Source: an uncultured Woeseia sp. | GTDB lineage: Bacteria > Pseudomonadota > Gammaproteobacteria > Steroidobacterales > Woeseiaceae | DNA: 64,000 nucleotides | Direction: 5' to 3' | Assembly (NCBI GenBank): GCA_937925605.1 | Contig: CALALV010000038.1 | Span: forward strand, 12,876-76,875 | Shown here: piece after piece, positions 37,408 through 45,967 of the stretch | How the letters are laid out: each line of letters begins with the position of its first letter | How positions within the stretch are numbered: position 1 is the stretch's first letter | Program-made: the position numbers and the translations under genes | The notes under the pieces: generated by a model | The model's database searches: none | The model's input: only the letters and a program-made list of their open reading frames with translations | What the model was told of the DNA's origin: nothing

Positions 37408-39336
37408 ATGCGCATGTTTACTCGCCGGCTGCTCGCCGGATGTGCCGCGCTGCTGGCCTGCACGGGCGCTGCCGCAACGCCGGGCAGTGCGGACGGGCTC
37501 GCGAGCCCGGCCGTGCTCGAGGCATTCGTCGACGGCGTCGTCATCCCGATGATGAAGCAGAACGACAGTCCTTCCGGCACGGTCGCGATCCGCAAGGACG
37601 GAGACCTGATCCTGGCCAAGGGTTACGGCTACGAGGATGTCGAGGAGCAGGAGCCCGTGGACCCGGGCCGCACGCTGTTCCGGCCGGGGTCGGTCTCGAA
37701 GCTGTTCACGTGGGTCGCCGTCATGCAGCTCGTCGAGCAGGGCAGGCTGGATCTCGACACTGACGTCAACGAGTACCTGGAAACGGTCAGCATCCGCGAT
37801 ACGTTCGCCGAGCCGATCACGTTACGGCATATCCTGACGCACACGGCAGGTTTCGAGGACGGGGCGCTCGGCTACCTGATCGTCGAAGATCCCGAGCGAA
37901 TCATGCCGCTCGCCGAGGCGATGCAGCGCTACCAGCCCGAACGCGTCAACCCGCCGGGCAAGCAGACGGCCTATTCGAACTACGCGACTTCGCTGGCCGG
38001 CCTGATCGTGCAGAACGTCTCCGGCATCCCTTTCAATGACTACCTCGAGCAGAACATCTTCAATCCGCTCGGCATGGAAAACGCGAGCTTCGAAGAACCG
38101 TTGCCGGAACCGCTCGCGGATCGCATGGCGGTGAGTTACAAGGTCGAGCAGGGCCGCTTCGTCGAGAAGCCTTTCGAAATCATCAGCAACTTCGGGCCGG
38201 CTGGAGCCATGTCAGCGACCGCGACGGACATGGTGCGCTTCGGCCAGGCGATCCTGAACGGCGGCGAACTCGACGGCCAGCGCATCCTGGAGCGCGCAAC
38301 CGTCGAGCAGATGCTTGCACGCGCCTTCAGCCATGACGATCGCCTGATGGGCATGGCACTCGGTTTTTACGCGCAGGACGTCAACGGCGTGCGGCTGGTC
38401 GGCCATGGCGGCGACACGCAATGGTTTCATTCCTACCTCGGCATAGACCAGGCCAACCAGATCACGTTTTTCGTCAGCTTCGGCGGGTCAGGCGGCAGTG
38501 CCGTGCGCAGCGCGTTCACGCCGGCTTTCTACGACGAATTTTATCCGCAGCCGCAGGAGCGACCGGTGCCGCCGGCCGGCTTCGCCGAACGCGCCGGCAG
38601 GTACGCGGGCAACTACGGATTCTGGCGCAGCAATTTCTCGAAGATCGAGAAAGCATTCGGCCTCGGCGGCGGAATCTCCGTGGCACCGACCGCGGACGAT
38701 ACGCTGGTGGTCGCGTTCGCGGATGGCGCCAAGCAGTACGTCGAGATTGACGACAACCTGTTCCGCCAGCTCGATCCGAACGTGACGCTGGTCGCCGGCA
38801 TCAGCCCGGCGTTGCTCGCCTTCCAGGAGAACGATGCCGGCGAGATTACCGGATTCGTGCTCGACGGCCTGCCGTTCATGTCACTGCGCAAACTTCCCGT
38901 CGCCGCGACGCCCGGCTTCAATTTTCCGCTGCTGGGCCTGTCGCTGCTCGTGTTCGTGGCTGTACTCGCGCGTCGCTGGTACCAGCGCGCCACGATTCGC
39001 AACGAGGCCGCCAGGAGCCGTGTTGCCGTCAACGCTGCAGCATGGGCCGCCGGCGCCAACCTGCTGGTCGTCGTTTCCGGTGTGGTCGTGCTGTCGGCCG
39101 TTTCCGACTCGCTGATCCGCGGCCTGCCGTTTGCGGTCAAGGCCTGGCTGGTGCTGCCGGTCCTGGCCACGCTGGCGGGCCTTTACCTTGCCTGGCGCTG
39201 CGTGCTGGTCTGGCGCGGCGGTCTGCTCGCCGGCCGCTGGGCGCGCATTCGCTACACGGTCGTTGCTCTCTGCGCGCTGTTCATGTGCTGGTTCTATTAC
39301 TACTGGAACATCCTCGGCTGGCAGTACCTGGCGTAG
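37408..39336 (+). CDS. Exported serine hydrolase (beta-lactamase class C fold) with C-terminal membrane domain
   Basis: 642 aa. A signal peptide (about 1-23) leads to a class C beta-lactamase-like domain: SxxK as S95-V-S-K98 in PGSVSKLF, the tyrosine motif Y189-S-N191, and a third motif GHGGDTQWF. After a beta-rich linker the protein ends with four hydrophobic segments (about 515-640, including LGLSLLVFVAVLARRW), anchoring it in the inner membrane. The hydrolase faces the periplasm. ATG at 37408 is preceded by GGGGGGA. Family activities include D-amino-peptide hydrolysis and esterase action; a true beta-lactamase is not implied. First gene of a four-gene operon; ten bases to the next. Confidence 0.9.
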   Translation: MRMFTRRLLAGCAALLACTGAAATPGSADGLASPAVLEAFVDGVVIPMMKQNDSPSGTVAIRKDGDLILAKGYGYEDVEEQEPVDPGRTLFRPGSVSKLFTWVAVMQLVEQGRLDLDTDVNEYLETVSIRDTFAEPITLRHILTHTAGFEDGALGYLIVEDPERIMPLAEAMQRYQPERVNPPGKQTAYSNYATSLAGLIVQNVSGIPFNDYLEQNIFNPLGMENASFEEPLPEPLADRMAVSYKVEQGRFVEKPFEIISNFGPAGAMSATATDMVRFGQAILNGGELDGQRILERATVEQMLARAFSHDDRLMGMALGFYAQDVNGVRLVGHGGDTQWFHSYLGIDQANQITFFVSFGGSGGSAVRSAFTPAFYDEFYPQPQERPVPPAGFAERAGRYAGNYGFWRSNFSKIEKAFGLGGGISVAPTADDTLVVAFADGAKQYVEIDDNLFRQLDPNVTLVAGISPALLAFQENDAGEITGFVLDGLPFMSLRKLPVAATPGFNFPLLGLSLLVFVAVLARRWYQRATIRNEAARSRVAVNAAAWAAGANLLVVVSGVVVLSAVSDSLIRGLPFAVKAWLVLPVLATLAGLYLAWRCVLVWRGGLLAGRWARIRYTVVALCALFMCWFYYYWNILGWQYLA

Positions 39337-39346
39337 GACGGCAGCG

Positions 39347-40504
39347 ATGACGCACCGGTCCTTCTCGAGGCGGCGCTTCGTTTCCGCCGCTGCAGCCGCG
39401 GTCGTGACGCCGTTCTTGAATCTCGGCCGCTACCGCGTGTTCGCAGCCGATAGCACCGAATACAGCGACCGCGCGGTGACGCTGGTCAACGAGTCGCTGG
39501 TCATCGACATGCTGTCGCTGCTCGACATGCAGCGGGTCCTCGCCGCATCCGCCAGCGGCGCGGACCCGTACCGCTACGGGCGCGAGGAGCTGGAGGCGAT
39601 CCGGGATTCCGGCATCGACGTGTTCCATCCCGCGATCGGCATCGGCGGTCCGGACGCAGCGCTCGACGTGATGTATCACCTGGCCGGCTACAACGGGCTG
39701 GTCGCGGACCATCCGGACCTCGTCGCGCGCATCGACTCCGCGGAGGACTTCGACGGGTTGTCCGGCAGCAAGCGTATCGGCATCGTGCTCGGCGTGCAGA
39801 ATTCCGAGCACTTCCGCCGCGTCGAGGACGTAGCACGCTTCTACCATGCCGGCCAGCGCGTCTCGCAGCTGACCTACAATACGCAGAACCGGATCGCGTC
39901 CGGCGCCACCGACCGCGCCGATGGCGGCATCAGCGATTTCGGTGCCGAGGTCGTCCAGGCGATGAACGACATCGGCATGGCGATCGACGTGTCGCATTGT
40001 GGTGATCGCACGACACTGGACGCCTTCGATCTTTCCACCCGGCCCGTTCTCGTTACCCACTCCAACTGCCGGGCGCTCGTCCCGGGCCACCCGCGCTGCA
40101 AGACCGACGAGGCGATTCGCAGGATGGCCGCGACCGGCGGCGTCATGGGCATCACGGCAGTGCGTAACTTCGTGAAGGTCGACGAACCCACGACGATCGA
40201 GCATTTCGTCGATCACATCGATCACGTCGCCCGACTGGCAGGTATCGAGCACGTCGGTATCGGAACCGACGCCGACCTGCGGGGCTACGACGCGCTGCCG
40301 GCGGACATCTACGACCGTCTCAAGGCCGGCTACAAGTCGAACTACTCCTTTCGCGACCGCATCGACATCGACGGGCTGGATCATCCGCGCAAGATTTACG
40401 ACCTCACCGAGGCGCTGATTCGCCGCGGCTACGTCGATTCGGATATCCGGGCCGTGCTGGGCGGCAATTTCCGGCGCGTGCTCGGCGAGATCTGGACCGC
40501 CTGA
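39347..40504 (+). CDS. M19 membrane dipeptidase homologue with altered metal site
   Basis: 385 aa. It opens with a twin-arginine-like signal (SFSRRRFVSAAAAAVVTP), so it is probably exported folded. The fold is the M19 renal-dipeptidase family: IDVSHCGDRTTLDAF and VLVTHSNCRALVPGHPR hold the two conserved metal His, and VGIGTDAD the later Asp. The usual N-terminal HxD (VIDGHND) is replaced by VIDMLSLLD, and the bridging Glu position by Gln (LGVQNSEHF). One metal site may therefore be lost or rebuilt, so dipeptidase activity is uncertain. Its stop overlaps the next start by one base, giving tight coupling to a dipeptide epimerase. Confidence 0.88.
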   Translation: MTHRSFSRRRFVSAAAAAVVTPFLNLGRYRVFAADSTEYSDRAVTLVNESLVIDMLSLLDMQRVLAASASGADPYRYGREELEAIRDSGIDVFHPAIGIGGPDAALDVMYHLAGYNGLVADHPDLVARIDSAEDFDGLSGSKRIGIVLGVQNSEHFRRVEDVARFYHAGQRVSQLTYNTQNRIASGATDRADGGISDFGAEVVQAMNDIGMAIDVSHCGDRTTLDAFDLSTRPVLVTHSNCRALVPGHPRCKTDEAIRRMAATGGVMGITAVRNFVKVDEPTTIEHFVDHIDHVARLAGIEHVGIGTDADLRGYDALPADIYDRLKAGYKSNYSFRDRIDIDGLDHPRKIYDLTEALIRRGYVDSDIRAVLGGNFRRVLGEIWTA

Positions 40505-41487
40505 TGCCGGCCAGGCGTACGCTGCGCTGCGAGATCGAGGCCTGGCAGCTGCGCCGGCCGTTCGCTATCACCGGCTACACGTTCACGCAGGCTCAGCTGC
40601 TGCGGGTCTCGCTCCGCGAAGGTCGCGCGGCCGGGCAGGGCGAGGCCGCCGGCGTCTATTACCTCGGCGAGGACGCCGAGCGGCTGTTGGCGGATGTCGA
40701 ACGCGCGCGGGATGCCGTCGAAGGTGGTGTCGACCGCGAGGCCCTGCGCTCCTTACTGCCGCCCGGCGGCGCACGCAACGCCCTCGACTGTGCATTGTGG
40801 GACCTGGAGGCCAAGCGCGCCGGTACCACGGTCTTCGAGCTGACCGGCGTCGTGCCCGCACGCACCGAGACCGCGCTGACCATCGGCATCGGCAGCCCGG
40901 CCGAAATGGCGGCGACTGCGCAAAGCCTCGGCGGACGCCGGATCAAGCTGAAGCTGGACGACGAGCTGCCGGTCGAGCGCGTTGCCGCGGTCCGTGCGGT
41001 CCGCGCGGACGCGGAGATCATCGTGGACGTCAACCAGGGCTGGACGATCGAGCAGCTTGCGGAATACGCCCCCCGGCTTGCCGCGTTCGACATCGCGATG
41101 ATCGAGCAGCCGTTGCCGCGCGGCGACGACGAGGCCCTGGAAACGTTCGATTCGCCGGTGCCGCTGTGCGCCGACGAGTCCTGCCTGCACCTCGGCGAGT
41201 TCGAACAGGCGGCCCGCCGTTACCAGGTGATCAACATCAAGCTGGACAAGGCCGGCGGACTCACGGAAGGGCTGGCACTCGCAAGGCTCGCGCGCGCGCG
41301 GGGCATCGAGCTGATGGTGGGCAACATGATGGGTACTTCGCTCGGCATGGCGCCGGGCTTCGTGCTGGCGCAACTGTGCCGCTACGTCGACCTGGACGGG
41401 GCGCTGTTCCTGACGCGGGATCGACCGTCCGCAATGTCCTATGACGGCGGCGTGGTGTCGCCGCCGACGGCCGCCCTGTGGGGCTGA
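40504..41487 (+). CDS. Dipeptide epimerase (enolase superfamily, L-Ala-D/L-Glu epimerase-like)
   Basis: 327 aa. Enolase-superfamily active site in muconate-lactonising-subgroup arrangement: K148 and K150 in RIKLKLD, metal ligands D175 (VDVNQGW), E201 (IEQPL) and D224 (ADES), and the opposite-face K246 in INIKLDKAGG. These match Ala-Glu-type dipeptide epimerases, which invert the second residue of dipeptides, classically during murein peptide recycling. It lies between a dipeptidase homologue and a serine hydrolase. The exact dipeptide specificity is not decidable from motifs. Confidence 0.92.
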   Translation: MPARRTLRCEIEAWQLRRPFAITGYTFTQAQLLRVSLREGRAAGQGEAAGVYYLGEDAERLLADVERARDAVEGGVDREALRSLLPPGGARNALDCALWDLEAKRAGTTVFELTGVVPARTETALTIGIGSPAEMAATAQSLGGRRIKLKLDDELPVERVAAVRAVRADAEIIVDVNQGWTIEQLAEYAPRLAAFDIAMIEQPLPRGDDEALETFDSPVPLCADESCLHLGEFEQAARRYQVINIKLDKAGGLTEGLALARLARARGIELMVGNMMGTSLGMAPGFVLAQLCRYVDLDGALFLTRDRPSAMSYDGGVVSPPTAALWG

Positions 41488-41510
41488 TCGGTTTCTCGAG
41501 GAGTGCACGC

Positions 41511-43085
41511 ATGAAACGGACACTGCCGAGGATGAGCCGGCTGCCAGCGCTGTCCTTGCTTTGCTGCGGCCTGGCGAGCGCCGCGCCCGACGCGGCCGCG
41601 ATAGACGCGCTGGCCGAAAGGGCGTTGCAGGCCTTCGACGTACCCGGCATGGTCGTGTCGATCGTCGTGGACGATGCAGCGGTTCACGCCGCCGGCTACG
41701 GCATTGCCGAGATCGGCGGCACGCAGGCCGTCGACGAGCACAGCCTGTTTCGTATCGGCTCGGTATCCAAGGCATTTACGGCCACGGCGCTCGCGCTGCT
41801 TGCTGACGAAGGCCGGCTCGACTGGGACGACCCGGTCATCGACCACCTGCCGGAATTCCGGATGCGCGATCCGTGGGTGACGCGCGAGTTCACGATCCGC
41901 GACCTGCTGACACACCGCAGCGGGCTGCCGCTCGGCGCCGGAGATCTCCTGATATTTCCGGATGGCAACGCGACGGCGGCCGACGTCGTTCGGGCGCTGC
42001 GCTATTTCGAACCGGCGAGCAGTTTCCGATCCGAGTTTGCCTACGACAACCTGCTCTACATCGTCGCCGGGGTCGTCGTCGAGCGCGTCTCCGGCCGCCC
42101 GTTTGCCGATTTTCTCGAGCAGCGACTGCTCGCACCGCTGGGCATGAGCGACTGCGTGGCCTCGGCGGATCGCGCGGCACCCCGGGCTGTCCTCGCTACG
42201 CCGCATGTTCGAATCGACGGGGAACTCGAAACCACCTCGACGCGAATGAGCGGGGTCGTCGCGGCGGCCGGCGGGATCGCCTGCAGCGCCCGCAGCATGA
42301 CCCGCTGGATGAGCTTCATGCTGAACGAGGGCCGCCTGCCCGGCGGTGAGCGCCTCCTGAGCGAGGCGCAGTTCCGCGAACTCGTGCGTCCGGTCACGCT
42401 GCTCGGAGTGCCCGCTTACCTTGCCGAGCACAGCGGTGCGTCGCTCAACGCCTACGCGCTGGGCTGGGGGATATCCACGTTCTACGGCGAGCCGCTCTGG
42501 TCACACGGCGGCGGCGTCTGGGGCATGACGACTTTCCTGGCCGTGTTGCCCGAACAGCGGATCGCCGTGTTTGCCAGCGGCAACCAGCTGAGTGCCGCAC
42601 CGCGTGCGCTGGTCAATGCCATCGTGCACGAGTACCTGGCGGCCGGTGCGCCGGACCCTGCCACCGACTGGCTGCAGATCATTGCCACGCTCGCCGGTGA
42701 TCGCAGCGACGCCGCCGAAGCAGCCGTTGCTGCCGATTTTGCCGCCAGGAATGCGGACAGTTCTCCGTCGCTGCCCCTGGATGCCTACGTCGGCACCTAC
42801 CGCGATCGCTGGTACGGCGACGTCAGTATCAGCCGGCAGGATGACGGTCGCCTGTACTTCGTATCCTCGCGGAATCCGCCGCTGTCGGGACCGCTCGAGC
42901 ATTTCCAGTACGACACTTTCGTTGCCCGCTGGACGGATCGGCAGCTCATGGCCGACGCATACGTCAATTTCGTTCTCGCCGCGGACGGCAGCGTGGAGCG
43001 TATCCGCATGCAGGCGGTCTCGCCGGCGACGGATTTCTCGTTCGATTTTCACGATCTGGATCTGCGGCGGGTGGCCGAGCCCTGA
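41511..43085 (+). CDS. Exported serine hydrolase (beta-lactamase class C family, DUF3471-like tail)
   Basis: 524 aa. Signal peptide (MKRTLPRMSRLPALSLLCCGLASAAP, possibly processed near residue 25), SxxK as S84-V-S-K87 in RIGSVSKAF, tyrosine motif YDN in EFAYDNLLYIVAG, and a third-motif region WSHGGGVWGM. The last 100 residues look like the DUF3471 domain often found after this fold. ATG at 41511 has GAGGAG seven bases upstream. Last gene of the peptide-hydrolysis operon. Likely a periplasmic D-peptidase or esterase. Confidence 0.92.
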   Translation: MKRTLPRMSRLPALSLLCCGLASAAPDAAAIDALAERALQAFDVPGMVVSIVVDDAAVHAAGYGIAEIGGTQAVDEHSLFRIGSVSKAFTATALALLADEGRLDWDDPVIDHLPEFRMRDPWVTREFTIRDLLTHRSGLPLGAGDLLIFPDGNATAADVVRALRYFEPASSFRSEFAYDNLLYIVAGVVVERVSGRPFADFLEQRLLAPLGMSDCVASADRAAPRAVLATPHVRIDGELETTSTRMSGVVAAAGGIACSARSMTRWMSFMLNEGRLPGGERLLSEAQFRELVRPVTLLGVPAYLAEHSGASLNAYALGWGISTFYGEPLWSHGGGVWGMTTFLAVLPEQRIAVFASGNQLSAAPRALVNAIVHEYLAAGAPDPATDWLQIIATLAGDRSDAAEAAVAADFAARNADSSPSLPLDAYVGTYRDRWYGDVSISRQDDGRLYFVSSRNPPLSGPLEHFQYDTFVARWTDRQLMADAYVNFVLAADGSVERIRMQAVSPATDFSFDFHDLDLRRVAEP

Positions 43086-43103
43086 CGGCTGCGCGCTCCC
43101 GGA

Positions 43104-44024
43104 TTACCCGTTCGGCTCCAGCTCGCGCAGCACGGCGATGTGTTCGGGCGACAGGCCGCAGCAGCCGCCTATCGCGGCCACGCCGGCGCTTCGCCATTCG
43201 CGCGCGAAGTCGAGGAATGCTGCCGGCGGAATAATGTCGACGAATTGCCAGCTGGGCATGCGGAAGTAGCCGGAATCCGGATACGCGTACAGCGGCCCGT
43301 CGAAATCCTGCGCCAGGACGTCCAGCGCATCGGCCACGACGTCGGACGGCGTGTGCATAACGCCCGCCGCGGCGACGTTGTGTCCGTCCAGCAGAGCGGT
43401 CAGCTCGGCGAAGGGAATGTCGCGCCCCGGAGCCAAGCTCAGCACCTGGCCGTTCCTGCCGCCGCGCGCCGAGAATCCCGCCCAGACCGGCAGGCCGGTA
43501 GCGGTCGCCGCCGCCAGCGCGTGCGGAATGCGCTGCGGGTAGTACATCATCTCGAGCAGGATCAGGTCGCAGCCCTCGTCGCGCAGCAGCGTCGCCAGCT
43601 CGGCGAAGGCCGCCGCCATGTCCTCTGCCGGCGGCTCGCGCGTCAGGTCCGGGTCTGCCGTTCCGCCCTGCATCGGGCACATGTGCGACAGGGAACCGGC
43701 GACCAGCACGTCGTCGCGGCCCGATTCGCGCCGCGCGCGCTTCGCCGCCGCGACCGCGGTGCGGTTGATTTCCCGGAAATCGTCCGCCGCGCCCGCGGCC
43801 TCGAGCATCAGCCGCGAGGAGGCGTAGGTATTTGCGGTGATGATGCGCGCACCGGCGTCGATGTAGTCGCGGTGGATCGCCGTCAGCACGTCCGCGTGGC
43901 CGAGCGCGGCACGGCCGCACCAGGCCTGCGGGTCCATCGGTACGCCACGGCGTTCCAGTTCGGTGCCGGTGCCGCCGTCCAGGATGACGAGGCCCTCGGC
44001 GAACAGGCGGTCGACGGAATTCAT
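43104..44024 (-). CDS. Homocysteine S-methyltransferase family protein with a Cys-to-His metal ligand change
   Basis: 306 aa barrel of the MmuM/BHMT-type family (DGGTGTELERRGVP near the start; GGCCGLSPEHI at the end). Family members bind zinc with three Cys: one in a GxNCT motif and two in GGCC. The GGCC pair is present, but the first motif reads GVMHT, so Cys is replaced by His. His can still bind zinc, so the protein may be active, possibly on a different methyl donor. ATG at 44024. Divergent from an uncharacterised membrane-anchored protein gene. Confidence 0.87.
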   Translation of the reverse strand: MNSVDRLFAEGLVILDGGTGTELERRGVPMDPQAWCGRAALGHADVLTAIHRDYIDAGARIITANTYASSRLMLEAAGAADDFREINRTAVAAAKRARRESGRDDVLVAGSLSHMCPMQGGTADPDLTREPPAEDMAAAFAELATLLRDEGCDLILLEMMYYPQRIPHALAAATATGLPVWAGFSARGGRNGQVLSLAPGRDIPFAELTALLDGHNVAAAGVMHTPSDVVADALDVLAQDFDGPLYAYPDSGYFRMPSWQFVDIIPPAAFLDFAREWRSAGVAAIGGCCGLSPEHIAVLRELEPNG

Positions 44025-44168
44025 GCGCGGGCTCCTGGCCAGTGACCGGGCCAGCATAGCGCAGCCGGCGAGCCGGCTCACCGGCCGGGCCTGCGGCATG
44101 TTCGTATGGCAAGTGCCTCGCGGCGATTGCCCAATAGCCGTGTCGGCCCCGGAAAAAACGCAGCTGCA

Positions 44169-45035
44169 ATGCTCACGTTCCTCGTCGTCTTCCTTGCCCT
44201 CGTCCTCGGCCTGGCAGTCGTGGCTGCCGTGCGCCGCCGCGCGGACCTGGCTGCCGAGAGGTCGGCCTGGCGGCAGCTGGCGGCCGGCGACAGTGCCCCC
44301 GGTGCCCGCTTCGATCAAGCCATGGTCCGGCACCTGCCGGTCGCTGCCAGGCGTTATTTTCGCTACGCGATCGCGGACGGCACGCCGCTCAGGACCGTCG
44401 CCGCGATCACGATGCGCGGCGAACTCGCGCTCGGCACGCGCGAGGCGCCGAATTACCGCCCGATGCGGGCAGAGCAGCTGCTGGCCGCGCCACGCGGTTT
44501 CGTCTGGCGCGTCCGCCTCGACGGGCGGCCGCGCATCGACGGTTCCGACGCGGCGTTCGACGGCAGTAGCTGGAGCCGGTTCTGGCTGGCCGGGCTGATC
44601 CCGGTCGGCCGGGCCGGCGGCACGCCCGACCATGCGCGCTCGGCCTTCGGCCGCTACGTCGCCGAAGCTGTTTTCTGGACCCCGGCCGCGCTGTTGCCGG
44701 CGAACCACGTCGCCTGGGAAGGCATCGACGAGGAAACGGCGCGGGTGACCGTCCGCTTCATGGACTTCGAGCAGTCGGTGACGCTCAGCGTCGAGCCGGA
44801 CGGCCGGCTGCGGCAGGTCGAGTTCCCGCGCTGGTCGGACGCGAATCCGCAAAAGCGCTTCCGCCTGCAGCCATTCGGGGGCACGCTGTCGGCCTACCGG
44901 GAATTCGCGGGCTACCGTCTGCCCACCCGCGTCGACGCGGGAAATTTCTTCGGCACCGACGACTACTTTTCGTTTTTCCGGGCAACGGTCACGACGGTGC
45001 GCTGGCCCGGCTGCGACGACGCCAACGAGGATTAG
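44169..45035 (+). CDS. Membrane-anchored uncharacterised protein (DUF6544/DUF6920-like)
   Basis: 288 aa with one N-terminal membrane segment (LTFLVVFLALVLGLAVVAAV) and a beta-rich C-terminal domain. Features such as RYFRYAIADGTPL, MRAEQLLAAPRGFVWR and a closing GYRLPTRVDAGNFFGTDDYFSFFRA resemble a widespread uncharacterised family usually labelled DUF6544 or DUF6920; I recall the family only by pattern. The ATG at 44169 is preferred as it opens directly on the membrane segment; an in-frame ATG at 44106 would add 21 residues. Probably inner membrane with a periplasmic domain. Function unknown. Confidence 0.72.
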   Translation: MLTFLVVFLALVLGLAVVAAVRRRADLAAERSAWRQLAAGDSAPGARFDQAMVRHLPVAARRYFRYAIADGTPLRTVAAITMRGELALGTREAPNYRPMRAEQLLAAPRGFVWRVRLDGRPRIDGSDAAFDGSSWSRFWLAGLIPVGRAGGTPDHARSAFGRYVAEAVFWTPAALLPANHVAWEGIDEETARVTVRFMDFEQSVTLSVEPDGRLRQVEFPRWSDANPQKRFRLQPFGGTLSAYREFAGYRLPTRVDAGNFFGTDDYFSFFRATVTTVRWPGCDDANED

Positions 45036-45088
45036 ACGAATACGGCTGGCGCGGCTATCGTCCTTGCTCGAGTCAGCAGGAGACCGAC

Positions 45089-45793
45089 GTGCCCGAACTT
45101 TTCCTCTTCGATCCCGGGCCCGTGCCCTCGGTCGCCATCGAGGGTCGGCGCGAGCGCTACCCGGTGCGGCGAATTTTTTGTGTCGGCCGCAACTACCTCG
45201 CGCACGCCGCGGAGATGGGCGCGCGTGTCGACAAGGCGACCCAGCAACCTTTCTATTTCACGAAGTCGCCCGCCCACGTCGTGGAGAGCGGCGCGACGGT
45301 CCCCTACGCGCCGGGCACCGCGAACCTGCATCACGAGATCGAGCTGGTGGTCGCGCTCGGCGAGACCGGCTTCGAGGTCGCCGCGGACGATGCGGAGCAG
45401 CTGGTCTACGGCTTCGCCGTCGGCCTCGACATGACGCGCCGCGACCTGCAGTTCGCGGCGCGCGAGGCGAACAAGCCCTGGGACATCGCGAAGGACTTCG
45501 AGGACGCCGCCGTGCTCTCGCCGATCGTGCCGCGAGAGCGTTGCGGACCGATCGAGCGCGGCCGGATCGAGCTCGCTGTGAATGACGAGAAACGGCAGTC
45601 CGCGGACGTGTCACAGTTGATCTGGAACGTGCGCGAGATCCTCGCGCACCTGTCGCGCTACTACCGCCTCGGCCCGGGCGACCTCGTGTTCACCGGCACG
45701 CCGAAGGGCGTCGGCCCGGTCGTGGCCGGCGACCGGCTCCGTGGACGCATCGACGGCGTTGGCGAGATTGCGCTCGATATCGGCCGCGGCTGA
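45089..45793 (+). CDS. Fumarylacetoacetate hydrolase family protein
   Basis: 234 aa, the short FAH-domain type that includes fumarylpyruvate hydrolase and acylpyruvases. Visible: FCVGRNYLAHAAEMG at the start, PFYFTKSPAHVV, metal-site HHEIELVV (E-x-E), GLDMTRRDLQ, KPWDIAKDFE, and the end motif GDLVFTGTPKGVGPV. GTG start at 45089 with AGGAGA six bases upstream. It would hydrolyse a C-C bond in a beta-diketo acid, or act as an oxaloacetate decarboxylase/tautomerase as some homologues do. Confidence 0.94.
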   Translation: MPELFLFDPGPVPSVAIEGRRERYPVRRIFCVGRNYLAHAAEMGARVDKATQQPFYFTKSPAHVVESGATVPYAPGTANLHHEIELVVALGETGFEVAADDAEQLVYGFAVGLDMTRRDLQFAAREANKPWDIAKDFEDAAVLSPIVPRERCGPIERGRIELAVNDEKRQSADVSQLIWNVREILAHLSRYYRLGPGDLVFTGTPKGVGPVVAGDRLRGRIDGVGEIALDIGRG

Positions 45794-45840
45794 GCCCCGG
45801 GCCGGCAAGGGCGTTGCCCGGCGCGCAGCGACAATGCCGG

Positions 45841-45857
45841 CCCGGTCATGGACCGGG
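45841..45857. repeat. Inverted repeat CCCGGTC-ATG-GACCGGG between hydrolase and transporter genes
   Basis: A 7-bp dyad with a 3-base centre, 47 bases after the FAH-family gene. No T tract follows. It may be a weak terminator or an operator; only the symmetry is seen. Confidence 0.25.
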
Positions 45858-45967
45858 CGTTACGGGCCCGGCGCAACGCGGTCTGTTAAAGTCCCGCTGC
45901 CCGGCGATCGACGCTCGCCGGCGGGCCGGCGCAGCGGCGTCGGCCGTGCACAGACGGGGGAAATCGC

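Noticed and set aside
37408..39336. Beta-lactamase as an antibiotic-resistance enzyme
   Set aside because: The SxxK and YxN motifs are shared by many esterases and D-peptidases of this fold; membrane tail and operon partners point to peptide metabolism instead.
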